From Candidatus Hydrogenedentota bacterium (GTDB taxonomy: Bacteria; Hydrogenedentota; Hydrogenedentia; Hydrogenedentales; JAEUWI01), in assembly GCA_016182605.1 (NCBI GenBank), contig JACPGE010000058.1, positions 1 through 55,065 on the forward strand: DNA of 55,065 nucleotides, given 5' to 3'. Below, in pieces: positions 26,046-35,647 of the stretch. The translations under genes were made by a program, and so were the position numbers. Under the pieces are notes generated by a model. The model was not told the origin of the DNA. It saw only the letters and a list, made by a program, of their open reading frames with translations, and made no database searches. Numbering within the stretch: position 1 is the first letter of the stretch; every line of letters starts with the position of its first letter.

Positions 26046-27359
26046 TTAGCGGGAGAGGGCCTGATACTTTTTCAGTTCGCCCACCTTGAGCTTGCGCACC
26101 TCGGCGATATTGTCCACCAATTTGCGGACTGCGGCCGCCACCAGATCCATGTCTGCTCTGGAATTCATCAGCATCTGGTGATGCACGGTGATGCCGCTTT
26201 TCCGATTGGCTTCGACGCAGACCGGGATCTTGTTGATCGCGGGGTTGATGGCCTTCCAGTAGTCCTTGCTCAGGTTGTGGCGCTTCTTCGTGCGGGGCTT
26301 GTAGAGGCCGCAGTTGCTGAGGGGGTCGTAGGGCGGTTCGAAGTCGTCTGTCAGGCGCAGCTCGGCGTTCAGGGCCATGCAGAACTGGGCGTTCGTCACC
26401 TTCAGTTCCTTCGGGTCGACGCGGAAGGCGAAATTGAAGTAGCTCTGCTGGGTGACTTCCTTGCGGCGGCGCATCGGGAGCACGCCGTCGATTTCCGCGA
26501 GCTGTTGGTTCAGGTAGATTGCGTTCGCGTCGCGGTCTTTCACCTGCTTGTCGAGCCGGCTCAGCCCGCCGAGCAAAATGCCCGCCTGCCATTCGGTGAT
26601 GCGGTAGTTGCCCGACTGAATCGCGCTGTCCTTGGGGGCGGGTTTTTTCAAACCAAACACTGCCGGGTCCGCGGGGTAAGGGCGTCCGCAGTTGCGCAGG
26701 CTGTAGAGGCGGTAGAAGAGTTCTTTGGTCTTGCACATGCTGAAGCCGCCCTCGCCCGAGGAGAGGACCTTCGATTCCTGGAAGCTCCAGGAACTGACAT
26801 CGCCGAAGCTGCCCACGCCCTGGCCCTTCCAGAAGGTGCCGTGCTGGTGGGCGCAGTCTTCGATCAGGTGCAGCTTGTGCTTTTTGCAGAGCGCGGCCAG
26901 CTTCGTGATATCGGTCACGGAACCGTAGAGGTGCACCACGATGACGGCGCGGGTGCGCTTGGTGATTGCGGCCTCCACCGAAGCGAGATCGAGATTCCAG
27001 GTGTCCGGTTCCACATCGGCCAATACGGGGACGGCGTTCACATCCACGCATGCGGCCGCAGTCGCCTGCCAGGTCATGCCGGGCACGATGACTTCGTCGT
27101 AGGCGCCGATGCCCAAGGCTTCGAGGGCCATCTGAATGCCCACGGTGCCGTTGGCATTACACATGCCGAAATTGGCCTTCTGGTACTTGGTGAAGGCTTC
27201 GGCAAATTTCCATTCGTAGGGGCCGTCAAAGGACCAGCGGTTGCTGCGGGTGATTTCGGCCAGCAACTTCGCGTCTTTTTCTTCGCTGACGGGCCACTTG
27301 GCCCATTTTTTCGACTTGGCGCCGAGGGGTGCGCCGCCGAGAATTGCGAGATTGGACAT
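26046..27359 (-). CDS. DegT/DnrJ/EryC1/StrS aminotransferase
   Basis: A 437-aa PLP-dependent enzyme of fold type I. The PLP lysine is in SFQESKVLSSGEGG (about residue 200), preceded by the aspartate in LHLIEDCAHQHG. The substrate-side sequences CNANGTVGIQMALEALG and VIVPGMTWQATAAA are typical of the sugar aminotransferase and AHBA-synthase branch. It probably aminates a keto-sugar or related ketone for glycan or metabolite synthesis. GGAGGAG precedes the ATG. No nucleotide-sugar genes are adjacent; the next gene on this strand is an MsbA-type exporter. Confidence 0.93.
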   Translation of the reverse strand: MSNLAILGGAPLGAKSKKWAKWPVSEEKDAKLLAEITRSNRWSFDGPYEWKFAEAFTKYQKANFGMCNANGTVGIQMALEALGIGAYDEVIVPGMTWQATAAACVDVNAVPVLADVEPDTWNLDLASVEAAITKRTRAVIVVHLYGSVTDITKLAALCKKHKLHLIEDCAHQHGTFWKGQGVGSFGDVSSWSFQESKVLSSGEGGFSMCKTKELFYRLYSLRNCGRPYPADPAVFGLKKPAPKDSAIQSGNYRITEWQAGILLGGLSRLDKQVKDRDANAIYLNQQLAEIDGVLPMRRRKEVTQQSYFNFAFRVDPKELKVTNAQFCMALNAELRLTDDFEPPYDPLSNCGLYKPRTKKRHNLSKDYWKAINPAINKIPVCVEANRKSGITVHHQMLMNSRADMDLVAAAVRKLVDNIAEVRKLKVGELKKYQALSR

Positions 27360-27466
27360 GATGAACTCTCCTCCGTGCGGGGAAAAGGGGAATCCCCCGC
27401 CGTATATGCATAAAGTCAGATAATACCTGATTTACCGGAGTGCGTCAAAGCCGTGGACGCCGGGAG

Positions 27467-29233
27467 TCATGAGCGGGCCAGATTCACGGCGCCAAACTGC
27501 TCTTCACAGAGGGAACGGTAGGGACCGGGGATCGCGAGCAACTCGTCATGGGTACCCTCCTGGACGATACGGCCTTCATCGAGCACAGCGACCTTGTCGC
27601 AATCGAAAATGGTGGCGAGGCGGTGCGCAATGACCAGGGTGGTACGGCCCTTCATCAGTTGTTCCAGGGCGTCCTGGATGACCTGTTCGGCGTGGGAGTC
27701 GAGACTGGACGTGGCTTCGTCGAGCACGAGAATGCGCGGGTTGCGCAGGAAAGCCCGGGCGATGCTGACGCGTTGTTTTTGGCCACCGCTCAGGGTGATG
27801 CCGCGTTCTCCGATCATGGCGCCGTAGCCGAGCGGCAGATCCGCGGCGAACTCGTCCACGTGGGCCATGCGCGCAGCTTCGAGCATTTCCGCTTCGGTTG
27901 CGCCACGCCGCCCATAGAGAATGTTGTCGCGAATGGTGCCGTTGAAGAGGATGGTGTCTTGCATGACCATGCCGATTTGCCCCCGCAGGCTCTCCAGGGT
28001 CACGGTGCGGATGTCCTGCCCGTCGATTCGTATAGACCCGGATTGTGCATCGTAGAAGCGGGGCAGGAGGCCGATGAGGGTGCTCTTGCCGGCGCCGCTG
28101 CGCCCGACGAGGGCCACGGCCTGGCCGGCCTCCACGCGCAGGGAAAGGCGATTGAGTACGGGTTGATCGGGTTCATAGCCGAAACAGACGTTGTCGAACT
28201 CGATGGCGCCCTCGTGGGGGGCAAGCGTTGTGGCGTTGGGCGCGTCCTGTATTTCCCGTTCCACATCCATCATCTCGAAGACGCGATCCATACCCGCAAG
28301 TTGCATCTGCACCGCGGCAGAGGCATCCGCCAGGCGCCGCGTGGGCAGGTAGAGGTGGGCCAGGAAGCCATTGAAGATAATGAGTTCGCCGGGTGTAATG
28401 CTTTTCTGCACGACGAGCCAGGTGCCGTAACAGATGACGATCAGCGGGCCGATCATGGTGAAGAACTCGCCCACCTGAAACATGGTTACCTGAATGCGCA
28501 CCTGCTTCAGCACCTCGTTGAAATAGCGGCGGTGCTGCCGGAAGAAGTTGATGCGTTCGGTGCGCTCGCGCACATAGGCCAGTACCACCGGCTGGCCCTG
28601 TATTTTCTCGCTGACCTCGCCGGAAAGCTCCGACATCTGTTGCTGTGCGGCACGGGCAGCCACGCGCAGGCGGGGGTTGAGCACGCCGAATACGATGGCG
28701 TACATGGGCAGGGTGCAGAGGCTCGCCAGTGCGAGTTGAAACTCCCACAGGAGCAGGAAGGCCACCACGCCGATGAGAAAGATGGCATCCACCCCGACGG
28801 ACATGACGCCGCGATCGAGGATGCCCTGGGCCGTGTTCACGTCGTTGATGATGCGCGAGGTGGTGGAGCCGGTGCGCTGACGGGAATGAAAGCTGAGGCT
28901 CAGGCGCTGCACGTGGGCGTAAAGATCCTGCCGAATGTCGAAGATGGTGCGGTTGCCGGCCCATTCGGCGAGGTAGGAGCGGTAATAGGAAATGGGAATG
29001 CGCGCGAGGAAGGCCAGGAGGAGCAGGCCCGCGAGCACCATAAGGCGGCGGATCCTCTCCGGGTCTTCGATTGCGGGCAGAATGACGTGATCGAACATAT
29101 AGCCCAGGCTGTAGGGCACGAGCAGCGCGAGGCTGAACTTGAGCACGCCGCAGACAATGGAGCCCAGAATGGCTGCCCAGTAAGGCCGCGCATAACGCAG
29201 GAAGCGCCAGAATGTGGGTGAACCGAAGACCAT
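27467..29233 (-). CDS. MsbA-type ABC exporter
   Basis: A 588-aa half-transporter with fused membrane and ATPase domains. Residues 1-320 carry six hydrophobic helices with the loops SYYRSYLAEWAGNRTIFDIR and HSRQRTGSTTSRIINDV, typical of lipid and drug exporters. The ATPase has GRSGAGKST, LSGGQKQRVSIARA, ILVLDEATSSLD and the H-loop VIAHRL. It would work as a homodimer, flipping lipid A-like lipids or exporting hydrophobic compounds. I begin at 29233 because the 75 upstream codons are Arg/Pro/Ser-rich and unlike the family N-terminus. No Shine-Dalgarno is present and a TATACT box lies only a few bases upstream of the ATG, so the mRNA may be leaderless. Confidence 0.92.
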   Translation of the reverse strand: MVFGSPTFWRFLRYARPYWAAILGSIVCGVLKFSLALLVPYSLGYMFDHVILPAIEDPERIRRLMVLAGLLLLAFLARIPISYYRSYLAEWAGNRTIFDIRQDLYAHVQRLSLSFHSRQRTGSTTSRIINDVNTAQGILDRGVMSVGVDAIFLIGVVAFLLLWEFQLALASLCTLPMYAIVFGVLNPRLRVAARAAQQQMSELSGEVSEKIQGQPVVLAYVRERTERINFFRQHRRYFNEVLKQVRIQVTMFQVGEFFTMIGPLIVICYGTWLVVQKSITPGELIIFNGFLAHLYLPTRRLADASAAVQMQLAGMDRVFEMMDVEREIQDAPNATTLAPHEGAIEFDNVCFGYEPDQPVLNRLSLRVEAGQAVALVGRSGAGKSTLIGLLPRFYDAQSGSIRIDGQDIRTVTLESLRGQIGMVMQDTILFNGTIRDNILYGRRGATEAEMLEAARMAHVDEFAADLPLGYGAMIGERGITLSGGQKQRVSIARAFLRNPRILVLDEATSSLDSHAEQVIQDALEQLMKGRTTLVIAHRLATIFDCDKVAVLDEGRIVQEGTHDELLAIPGPYRSLCEEQFGAVNLARS

Positions 29234-29613
29234 GGGTATAGAGTATAACAGAGGCGCGAGGCGGGCCTCATGTTGCGCCGGGAACAAATGCGGCGCAATA
29301 AGCCGGGGTTTGGCGGGAATGCAGGGGCGCAAGTTCGAGCCGCAGGGCCACTGCATCCGCCGGTGGGCGCGGGAGCTGGCAGCCCTCGACGGCGATACGG
29401 TCGATGCACCGAGCGAAGCCTCCTTTCCGCAAACCTGGATTATCCCCGGCCGGACCACCGCGAAGCGCGCGAGGCCGCCCTACAGGCCTACGCTGCGCCG
29501 CGGGAGATGCGGTAGCAGCTTGTCCGGGGGCCTGCCGCGGCGCTAAAGTATGAGACCGGTTTTCCGCCCCTGACAACGATTGCACACCCTTCTACGAAGA
29601 ACTGGATATCGTC
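29234..29613. other. 380-bp divergent intergenic region
   Basis: It separates the MsbA-type gene from the EEP hydrolase gene. Small open frames on both strands look like chance. Apart from TATACT (minus strand, about 29240-29245) near the MsbA start, I see no promoter, repeat or RNA structure. Confidence 0.5.
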
Positions 29614-30540
29614 ATGAACACTCCATCTCGCGTCTTCTATCGTTTCGTTTTCGCCGCACTTGCTCTCTTCGTAATTGCGTGGTGCGTTGCCGCGACCGCA
29701 CACGCCAGCGATGTGCGGGTGCTTTCTTTCAACGTGAAGGTGGATTTCGAGGTGGATGAATCGTGTCCGCCGTGGGATGAGCGCAAGGATTTGTGCGCGC
29801 AGGTGGTGAAGGAAGCGCGGGCCGACCTGGTTGGTTTTCAGGAGACTTCGCCGAATCAACTGGCGTTTTTTCAGGAGGTGTTGCCGGACTTCGAGACCGT
29901 GGGGGCGCTTGCGCTCACTCCGGAGGAGGTGAACTGGTTTCAGACGGCTTTCCCGCCGCTCAAGGCCATCGGTTTCACGACGTACACCGATTCCATTCTG
30001 ATGTACCGGCGGGATCGTTTTGAGAAGCTGGAGGAGGGGCATTGGTGGCATTCTCCGACGCCCGAGAAGGTTTCGACGGGTTTCGGGAATGTTTTTCCGC
30101 GCATTGCGGTGTGGGCCAAGTTGAGGGACAAGGCCACAAAGCGCGCGTTTGTGGCGGTGGTAACGCACTTCGATGCCACGTCGCCGGCGCAGGAGGGCAT
30201 GGCCGCCCTGAGCCGTGAAAAGCTTCGGCCTTTCCTCGACGCGGGCCTGCCGGTGGTCTTCTGGGGCGACTACAACGCCGACTCGAAGGATGCGGCCTAT
30301 GCGACGCTTACGGAGAGCCCGTGGCGCGACGCCTATGCGGCAAGCCCACTGGCGGGTCCTGGCGCTAAGGACAGCAACGTCACCACGTCGGGCTGGGATA
30401 TTCGCATCGACCACATTCTCTATGCGGGCGCGGGGTTGGAGGCCACGGAATGGCGCCGCATTGAATCACCCAAGGCGGGGGTCAATCTCTCCGATCACTA
30501 TCCGGTTTTTGCCGTGCTGCAATTTGGCGCTGCGCCTTGA
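29614..30540 (+). CDS. Secreted endonuclease/exonuclease/phosphatase-family protein
   Basis: A 308-aa protein with an N-terminal signal peptide (FVFAALALFVIAWCVAATAHA). The fold is that of the EEP superfamily: VRVLSFNVK near the start, the metal Glu in LVGFQETSPNQL, VVTHFDATS, the catalytic WGDYNAD, IRIDHILYAG and the terminal SDHYPVFA. Members cleave phosphodiesters in nucleic acids, lipids or inositol phosphates; being exported, a phosphodiesterase or nuclease role outside the cytoplasm is likely. The next gene starts just after its stop codon. Confidence 0.92.
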   Translation: MNTPSRVFYRFVFAALALFVIAWCVAATAHASDVRVLSFNVKVDFEVDESCPPWDERKDLCAQVVKEARADLVGFQETSPNQLAFFQEVLPDFETVGALALTPEEVNWFQTAFPPLKAIGFTTYTDSILMYRRDRFEKLEEGHWWHSPTPEKVSTGFGNVFPRIAVWAKLRDKATKRAFVAVVTHFDATSPAQEGMAALSREKLRPFLDAGLPVVFWGDYNADSKDAAYATLTESPWRDAYAASPLAGPGAKDSNVTTSGWDIRIDHILYAGAGLEATEWRRIESPKAGVNLSDHYPVFAVLQFGAAP

Positions 30541-30560
30541 GCTTCGGGATCCGTCATTCC

Positions 30561-31772
30561 ATGCGCCGCTGTGCATCTGTGTTCCTCCTGCTGGGGGCGG
30601 TGCTGCTTTCAGGGGAGCCTTTTGCCGCTGAAACCTCTTACCCGCTGGAGGTGCTGCCTGCGGAACATGTCAAGAGGATCGATCCGGAGACCGGCGCCGC
30701 GCTGTGTTTTCTTTCTTCCGATCCGGCGGAAGACACCAACCTCTACTATGAGCAGCGCTCCTGGCTTGCGGACAGTTCGCTCATCCTCTTCAACTCCGCC
30801 CGCGAGCGGGGCGGTCTCATGGGCTATCTCACGCAGACCGGTGAACTGGTGCGCATCACCACGCCAACGGGCGGACTTGGCTCACCCACGGCGGCGCGCG
30901 AGCGCAACCGTGTTTTTGCGGTGCGGGGAAATCAGATTCTTGAGATCGCGATTGCCATCGACACTTCCGTGAGTCCCACCAGCGTGATTGCGGCAGAACG
31001 TGTGATTGCTGAATTGGATTCCGCGCACCAGCCCTTCAATTGCGCGCTTTCCGAGAGCAGCGATGGCAGGTATATCTCTGCGGGTGTGGGTGCGCGTGGC
31101 GGCGAGGATCTCTTGAAGCTTGCGCATGTGATCGTGGTGGAAACCGGCACGGGCGCGGTGCGTGACGTGGTGACGCTTCCGGGCGTGGAGTTTCATGGGC
31201 ACGTCATGTTCAGCGTGACGCATCCGCACCTGCTCAGTTATGCGCGGCTGAAGGGCCCGATCGTCGAGGTGGTGGACATTCGCACTGGGGAGATTGTGTG
31301 GGGACACAGGCCCGATCCGAAGGTGGAGTTCGCGACGCATCATTGCTGGTGGGTGGACGGCGCCATCACCTTCTGCGGCGGTTTTCATCTGGAGCCCAAT
31401 CTGGAGAGCGACGTGAAGGTGATGGACTTCCGCACTGGAACCGTGCGCATTGTGGGCCGCGGAAGCTGGTGGCCCGGGGCGGCGCCGGCGGAGCTGGCCC
31501 GCGTGAATTGGTGGCATGCCGCGGGTCACGAGTCCGGCCGCTGGATCGCGGCGGACAATTGGCATGGCGATATTGGGATCTTTCACGGGAAGACCACGCG
31601 CACCTACTGGCTCACCCGGGGCCACCGCACTTATGGGAGCGGCAGGCACCCCGAAGTGGGCTGGGATCGCCGCGGCGAGGCGGTGGTGTTTGCCTCCCAT
31701 ATGCTCGGGAATGCCGATGTCTGCGTGGCCACCCTGCCCCAGGGCTGGCAGGATAGCTGGGGGCAGCAGTAG
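30561..31772 (+). CDS. Exported propeller protein, oligogalacturonate-lyase-like
   Basis: A 403-aa protein. The ATG at 30561 gives a signal peptide (RRCASVFLLLGAVLLSG); a TTG at 30537 overlapping the upstream stop is an alternative start. Repeated four-strand units such as NLYYEQRSWLADSSLILF, TGELVRITTP and GEAVVFASHM suggest a seven-bladed propeller like TolB or oligogalacturonate lyase. Several His residues (HGHVMFSVTHPH, THHCWW, GHE, NWHGD) could bind metal as in the lyase family. The enzyme call is tentative; a polysaccharide-related role is reasonable. It converges on the diguanylate cyclase gene with 21 bp between. Confidence 0.8.
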   Translation: MRRCASVFLLLGAVLLSGEPFAAETSYPLEVLPAEHVKRIDPETGAALCFLSSDPAEDTNLYYEQRSWLADSSLILFNSARERGGLMGYLTQTGELVRITTPTGGLGSPTAARERNRVFAVRGNQILEIAIAIDTSVSPTSVIAAERVIAELDSAHQPFNCALSESSDGRYISAGVGARGGEDLLKLAHVIVVETGTGAVRDVVTLPGVEFHGHVMFSVTHPHLLSYARLKGPIVEVVDIRTGEIVWGHRPDPKVEFATHHCWWVDGAITFCGGFHLEPNLESDVKVMDFRTGTVRIVGRGSWWPGAAPAELARVNWWHAAGHESGRWIAADNWHGDIGIFHGKTTRTYWLTRGHRTYGSGRHPEVGWDRRGEAVVFASHMLGNADVCVATLPQGWQDSWGQQ

Positions 31773-31793
31773 GGCATGGTGATGCGGCGGGGT

Positions 31794-33476
31794 TCAGGCC
31801 TCGCCGGCCACGCGATCTCTGGCATGCACTACAACACGGTTCCTGCCGCCCTCTTTGGCCTGATAGAGGGCTTCGTCGGCCCGGCCGAGGATTTCCTTGA
31901 AGTTTTTGTCCCCTTCGTGGAAGCAGCTTACGCCGATGCTGACCGAGAGGCGGAAGGCGCCTTTCTGGCTCTCTATTTCGACCTCGGCTATCGCTTTGCG
32001 AAGGCGTTCGGCGGCGTCTTCGGCGCCTTCCAGGGTGGTTTCAGGAAGCACGGCGACGAATTCTTCGCCCCCGAGCCGCCCGAAGATATCGACGTCGCGC
32101 AGGATGCGCAGGCAGACCTCGGCGACGGCGCACAGGGAATCATCCCCGGCGGTGTGGCCGTAGGTGTCGTTCACCTGCTTGAAATGGTCGAGATCGAGCA
32201 TGAGCACCGAGATTGGGGTGGGATAGCGCAATGCGCGCTGCACTTCCTGTTGTGCGGTGTCGAGGAGGCAACGCCGGTTGAAGACGCCGGTTAGCGGGTC
32301 GCTTTGCGCGAGCTGGGCAAGCGCGTCCTCGGCCTGCTTGCGCTCGGTGATGTTGCGGCAGTTCAACACCAGCCCGTGCACGCTCGGCTCGTGGAGCAGG
32401 TTGCAGGCGATCGACTCCCAATAGACCCACGATCCGCTTCTGTGTGGCGTGCGGTATTCGGCGCGCATGGAAGAATGTGGATGCTCATAGACCTCTTGCA
32501 GGAGCGCCACGAGGTTCTCGCGGTCATCGGGATGCACGAGATGCAGCGGGTTTTGTTCCATCCAGTCGCGCGTGTCGAATCCGGTGTTTGCTTCGATCGC
32601 CGGACTGATGTACATGATCTGAAGGGCGGAGTCGAGAATGATGATCACGTCGGAGCTGTGTTGTACGAGGAGGCGAAAACGTTCTTCGCTCGATTCGAGC
32701 GCTTCCTGGGCGGCGCCGGCGCGTTGTTCGGCCTGTTTGCGGGCGGTGATGTCGTGCGCCATGCCCTCCACCGCCTCTACCTTCCCCAGAGCGTCGAAGA
32801 TGGGCACCTCGGAGATTTCGAACCAGCGCACTTCGCCATGCTTGTGGCGCAGGGCGACCTCGTAGGTCTCCTGCTTGATGCCGGCAACGCTGAGCTGGGC
32901 GCATTCGCGCGCCGCATCGTTCACATGGTTTTCACTGAAGAGCCGGTCGTAATTGCGTATGAATTCTTCGGGGGTATATCCCAGCAGGTTGGTGATGGAG
33001 GCGCTGACGAAGGTGAACATGCCCTGCGGGTTGTGCGCATACAGAAAGCAGTGATCCTTCAGATTGTCCACCAAACGCCGGTGGCGCGCCTCGCCGTCGA
33101 AGAGCCAATTTTGTATACGCTTCAACTCGGACGCGGGACGGAGGAGCACATGAATTTCGCCGCCGGAGAGGGACTGGCATGCATGCCATGCAAACTGCCC
33201 ATAGGAACCGTCCCGCACGCGCAGCCGGGCCTCGATACTGATGTCACCGCGGCCGCTCGCCATCTGGCTGAGCGCTACGCGCAGTACCGGACCGTCCTGT
33301 TCTGGAATCAGGGAGAAGATACTTAGGCCTTCAAGGTCCGCATGGAGGGCGCCCAGGAGCGACTCGCACCGGGGGTTGATATAGGCAATCTCCCCGTTTG
33401 AGCGGAAGATCAGGTAGGCCTCCGGCAGGCCGGCTCCGAAGGAGCTCAACGCCGATTGCGATGGGCCATCGCCCAT
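31794..33476 (-). CDS. PAS-domain diguanylate cyclase
   Basis: A 560-aa protein starting at 33476, where AAGG lies eight bases upstream; a TTG 57 bases earlier has weaker support. Three PAS domains occupy about residues 10-390, with PAC signatures at the second and third (VALRHKHGEVRWFEISEVP, EYRTPHRSGSWVYWE). The C-terminal GGDEF domain carries the active-site loop GGEEF and an RDVD inhibitory I-site five residues before it, so it should make cyclic di-GMP and be feedback inhibited. No transmembrane helix is visible; it is probably a cytoplasmic sensor. No PilZ or EAL partner lies nearby. Confidence 0.95.
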   Translation of the reverse strand: MGDGPSQSALSSFGAGLPEAYLIFRSNGEIAYINPRCESLLGALHADLEGLSIFSLIPEQDGPVLRVALSQMASGRGDISIEARLRVRDGSYGQFAWHACQSLSGGEIHVLLRPASELKRIQNWLFDGEARHRRLVDNLKDHCFLYAHNPQGMFTFVSASITNLLGYTPEEFIRNYDRLFSENHVNDAARECAQLSVAGIKQETYEVALRHKHGEVRWFEISEVPIFDALGKVEAVEGMAHDITARKQAEQRAGAAQEALESSEERFRLLVQHSSDVIIILDSALQIMYISPAIEANTGFDTRDWMEQNPLHLVHPDDRENLVALLQEVYEHPHSSMRAEYRTPHRSGSWVYWESIACNLLHEPSVHGLVLNCRNITERKQAEDALAQLAQSDPLTGVFNRRCLLDTAQQEVQRALRYPTPISVLMLDLDHFKQVNDTYGHTAGDDSLCAVAEVCLRILRDVDIFGRLGGEEFVAVLPETTLEGAEDAAERLRKAIAEVEIESQKGAFRLSVSIGVSCFHEGDKNFKEILGRADEALYQAKEGGRNRVVVHARDRVAGEA

Positions 33477-33698
33477 AATAGATGCCTTCTTGCCGTCGTT
33501 TTTTGCTGGCTTGACTCCCAAAATGATCTCCAAAGGCCTTTCACACCATACCCCAAAAGTGGCGTTAACGCAAATAAGTTCCGGGGCATTTTTTGGCGCA
33601 AGGTCTTTGATAGTAAGGTTTTCAGTACATATTTCGGGTAGGGTTGCTGGTGTGGCGGTGCGGGGCGGCCTCGCGCTGTCCTAATTGTTGCATTTCTA

Positions 33699-33718
33699 AC
33701 AGTTTTAAGTTAAACTGT
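33699..33718. promoter_or_regulatory. Inverted-repeat operator candidate
   Basis: ACAGTTT-TAAGTT-AAACTGT is a perfect 7-bp inverted repeat with a 6-base centre, ending 34 bases before the MFS-acyltransferase start, in a locally AT-rich patch. TTGCAT lies just upstream (33688-33693). The symmetry and position fit a repressor site for a dimeric regulator. Confidence 0.5.
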
Positions 33719-33752
33719 AATTATGCAACCGATCAACCCGGAGGATCCAGCC

Positions 33753-35621
33753 ATGAATACTGCAACCCGTGCCTTCCCGCCGTTCTTCGCCACCCAATTC
33801 CTGGGGGCCTTCAACGACAATTACTTCAAGAATGCCTTGGTGATGCTGATCACGTTTCAGGCGGCCGGCCTGTGGGGGCTTGGCAGCGCGCAGCTCATTG
33901 CGCTTACCGGCGGTATCTTCATTGCGCCGTTCTTTCTCTTTTCTCCCATGGCGGGCAAGCTTGCCGACCGTTACGACAAGGTGCGGCTCATCCGGATCAT
34001 CAAGGCGGCGGAGGTAATGATTATGGCGATCGGTGCGGCGGGCTTTCTGCTGGGTTCTCTCCCGGTATTGCTTGTTGCGCTCTTTCTGATGGGGGCGCAA
34101 TCCGCGTTCTTTGGCCCGATCAAGTATGGCTATTTGCCGGAGATCCTGCCCCGCGAAGATCTTCTTAAGGGGAACGCCCGGATTGAGATTGCGACGTTTG
34201 TGGCGATTCTTGCGGGCACGATTCTCGGCGGGCTTGCCATGTCGCACGCGCGTCTCCAACTGATCTTCGTGCCGGTGGGCATCATCGGCCTGGCGCTACT
34301 GGGCTGTGTTGCTGCCTGGCGCATCCCCAGGCCCCTGCACAGCGCCGTCGTGGACAGCGCTGGCGTCAGTCTGTGGCAGGTTTTCCGGCAGGATGTGCTC
34401 GCGTCCCGTGCGGTGCGCAATGCGATGCTGGGGAGCTCCTGGTTCTGGTTTCTGGGCGCCACGATACTCTCGCTTTTTCCGGTGGCAGGCAAGAGCCTGA
34501 TCGGAGGGGACGAGGCGCTCATCACCGCGTGCCTTACGCTCTTCTCCCTTGGCATCGGCCTGGGATCCTTCGTTTGTGAGCGCCTTTCGCGCGGCCGCAC
34601 GGAACTGGCGATTGTGCCTCTGGGCGCCGCCGGGCTGCTGATCTTCCTGATCGATTTTGCGTGGCTTTGCATGGGCCTGGGGCACACGCCCTACACGACC
34701 CTGCGGGCCTTCCTGCTCAGCGCGGAGGGACTCCATTTCTCGTGCTCTCTGATGGGGATGTCGGCCTGCGCGGGGGCCTTTGTGGTGCCCTTGCAGACGC
34801 TCTTGCAGGAACGTTCGCGCGAAGGCGTCCGGTCGCGGGTGATTGCCCTGGCCAATATGATGAGCGCTTTGTTCATGGTAGTCTCGGCTGTGGCGCTGAT
34901 GGCTGCGCACGGGCTGGGCTTCTCCATACCGCAGATCGTGCTTGCGCTGGCGGTGGGGCACCTCGCGGTGTGCGTGTACACGTTTGCCACGGTGCCGGAG
35001 TTCGTGTTGCGTTTCCTGTGCTGGGCCGTCGCGCGGGTGCTGTACCGCATACGGATTGAAGGCAGCGAGCGGGTTCCCAGCGAAGGCGCGGCGGTGCTCG
35101 TGTCGAACCATGTGACGGCGGTGGACTGGCTCCTGATCGCGGCTTCCACCCACCGTATCCCGCGCTTCGTGATGCACCATTCCTTTAACGATCTTCCTGT
35201 CGCGAAGTATTTGTTCCGCTTTGCCGGTGTGATTCCCATTGCAGGGCGCAGCGAATCCCAGGCGGTTTTCGATCGGGCCTTTGTGCGCATCGAGGCCGCG
35301 CTGAAGGCCGGTGAGGTGGTGTGCATCTTTCCGGAGGGACAATTGACGCGGGACGGCCACTTGGGACCGTTCAAGGCGGGCATAGAAAGGATTATCGCCA
35401 CCACGCCGGTGCCGGTGGTTCCCATCGCGCTGGTGGGCTTCTGGGACAGTTTCTTCTCGCGCAGCCGCGGCCAGTGGATGCGGGGCAATCCCCTGAGAAA
35501 GCTGCGCGCGGAAACGGCGGTGCGCATCGGCACACCTGTCTCACCGGAATCTGTGAACCGGCACGTGCTGCAGGAACAGGTTGCGGAGCTGCTTGCCTGG
35601 CCCGCTGAATCCGCCGCGTGA
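33753..35621 (+). CDS. MFS transporter fused to 1-acylglycerophosphate acyltransferase
   Basis: A 622-aa fusion. The start at 33753 has GGAGG eight bases upstream. Residues 1-400 form an MFS-type transporter with about twelve helices, beginning FFATQFLGAFNDNYFKNAL, the signature of lysophospholipid transporter LplT. Residues about 420-620 form a PlsC-type acyltransferase with NHVTAVDW (H-x4-D) and FPEGQLTRDG. In enterobacteria LplT and the acyltransferase Aas act together in lysophospholipid repair; some bacteria fuse them, often with an acyl-ACP synthetase domain that is absent here. Probable role: flip and re-acylate lysophospholipids. Confidence 0.92.
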   Translation: MNTATRAFPPFFATQFLGAFNDNYFKNALVMLITFQAAGLWGLGSAQLIALTGGIFIAPFFLFSPMAGKLADRYDKVRLIRIIKAAEVMIMAIGAAGFLLGSLPVLLVALFLMGAQSAFFGPIKYGYLPEILPREDLLKGNARIEIATFVAILAGTILGGLAMSHARLQLIFVPVGIIGLALLGCVAAWRIPRPLHSAVVDSAGVSLWQVFRQDVLASRAVRNAMLGSSWFWFLGATILSLFPVAGKSLIGGDEALITACLTLFSLGIGLGSFVCERLSRGRTELAIVPLGAAGLLIFLIDFAWLCMGLGHTPYTTLRAFLLSAEGLHFSCSLMGMSACAGAFVVPLQTLLQERSREGVRSRVIALANMMSALFMVVSAVALMAAHGLGFSIPQIVLALAVGHLAVCVYTFATVPEFVLRFLCWAVARVLYRIRIEGSERVPSEGAAVLVSNHVTAVDWLLIAASTHRIPRFVMHHSFNDLPVAKYLFRFAGVIPIAGRSESQAVFDRAFVRIEAALKAGEVVCIFPEGQLTRDGHLGPFKAGIERIIATTPVPVVPIALVGFWDSFFSRSRGQWMRGNPLRKLRAETAVRIGTPVSPESVNRHVLQEQVAELLAWPAESAA

Positions 35622-35647
35622 CGCAGCAGCAGCGACGTTTGCCGCGA

